Shown piece by piece: positions 14,666 through 15,018 of a stretch of 15,018 nt of DNA. Source of the DNA: M3007 sp041160955 (lineage in GTDB: Bacteria > Bacteroidota > Bacteroidia > Chitinophagales > Saprospiraceae); NCBI GenBank assembly GCA_041160955.1, contig JBEAVK010000343.1:1-15018 (forward strand), written 5' to 3'. The position numbers were made by a program, and so were the translations under genes. The notes beneath the pieces are model-generated. The model was not told the DNA's origin. It saw nothing but the letters and a program-made list of their open reading frames with translations, and did not search any database. The first letter of the stretch is position 1; each line of letters opens with the position of its first letter.

Positions 14666-15018
14666 ATGACAGGCATTGTAATAAAATCAACCGGAGCATG
14701 GTACCACGTGCGACTGGATAGTACCCAAGCAGTGGTGGAGTGCAGGATTGTGGGTAAGTTCCGTTTGGACGATATTCCGCTCACCAATCCTATAGCCGTG
14801 GGCGATCGGGTAGAAATAGAGCGCGAAGAAAAATCGGAGCAAGCGATGATTAAAAAAATACTGCCTCGTGTGAATTATGTGGTGCGCCAATCGCCGCGCC
14901 GTAAGCATGATTTACATTTGCTTGCTGCTAATATTGACCAAGCCGTTTTACTTTCTACGATTGCTTTTCCGGATATAAAACCGGGCTTTATTGATCGTTT
15001 TTTGCTGATGACCTCCAA
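14666..15018 (+). CDS. rsgA: Ribosome small subunit-dependent GTPase A (5' part)
   Basis: The first 117 residues of RsgA (YjeQ/YloQ), a circularly permuted GTPase that checks late 30S ribosome assembly in the cytoplasm. The start ATG at 14666 gives MTGIVIKSTGAWYHVRL, the usual beginning of the N-terminal OB-fold. The family motifs CRIVGKFRLD, TNPIAVGDRVEIE and PRVNYVVRQSPRRKH are present in order. The segment NIDQAVLLSTIAFPDIKPGF-IDRFL at about 89-112 is the entry to the GTPase domain. The G motifs and the zinc-binding C-terminus lie beyond the window. It is the only plus-strand gene here and diverges from its neighbours, so it belongs to a different transcription unit. The start is supported by the first residues matching the family with no upstream in-frame extension that looks coding. 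Confidence 0.93.
   Translation, partial: MTGIVIKSTGAWYHVRLDSTQAVVECRIVGKFRLDDIPLTNPIAVGDRVEIEREEKSEQAMIKKILPRVNYVVRQSPRRKHDLHLLAANIDQAVLLSTIAFPDIKPGFIDRFLLMTS

Noticed and set aside
14687..14908. Minus-strand open frame of 73 codons near the right edge
   Set aside because: It is antisense to the unmistakable N-terminus of RsgA on the plus strand.

Overview
The window looks like a chromosomal stretch from a member of the Bacteroidota, probably of the Saprospiria/Chitinophagia type. This rests on four large exported proteins that end in type IX secretion (T9SS) type A sorting domains with the PNP signature, a SprB-like repeat, a promoter of the Bacteroidota TAnnTTTG type, and gene families common in that phylum. 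The exact genus cannot be read from the sequence. All genes except the last are on the minus strand, so the window reads right to left for most of its length.

Region 1 (10-5901, minus) is a three-gene run of T9SS cargo. First is a 1146-residue subtilisin-like protease fused to a parallel beta-helix (2461-5901). Then comes a 494-residue repeat/propeller-like protein (909-2393) preceded by an 11-bp perfect hairpin. Last is a 300-residue surface protein (10-912) that starts inside its neighbour's stop codon (ATGA overlap). Upstream of the protease, 5792-6434 is a tandem duplication of about 321 bp. It copied the promoter region plus the first 36 codons of the protease gene, and the outer copy is a dead 5' fragment with a stop at codon 10.

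Region 2 (6403-10972, minus) is a housekeeping-type cluster: a YugP-like membrane zinc metallopeptidase, then a 1055-residue probable lipoprotein joining a NagZ-type GH3 beta-N-acetylhexosaminidase to a serine beta-lactamase-fold hydrolase, then a YdeI/DUF1801 protein 3 bp further on, closed by an intrinsic terminator. The GH3 fusion has an exact -7 promoter box only 5 nt before its ATG. The domain pair matches the two enzymes (NagZ and AmiE) that act in sequence in muropeptide recovery in Bacillus subtilis, so a single-chain peptidoglycan-fragment hydrolase is the most attractive functional idea here.

Region 3 (10973-11268) is intergenic. It holds a 156-bp MITE-like element with 31-bp terminal inverted repeats and a possible TTA target duplication, lying just upstream of the zinc peptidase, and a pair of 13-bp direct repeats around an AT palindrome.

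Region 4 (11269-14148, minus) holds an 851-residue beta-helix/SprB-repeat T9SS adhesin-like protein. Directly upstream is a strong hairpin plus T-tract. That structure follows the stop of a short exported-protein gene whose signal peptide is broken by a frameshift near two 6-base homopolymers.

Region 5 (14149-15018) is about 500 bp of AT-rich DNA with little recognisable content, followed by the 5' end of rsgA on the plus strand, cut by the window edge. No tRNA, rRNA, CRISPR array, transposase gene or defence system was seen.
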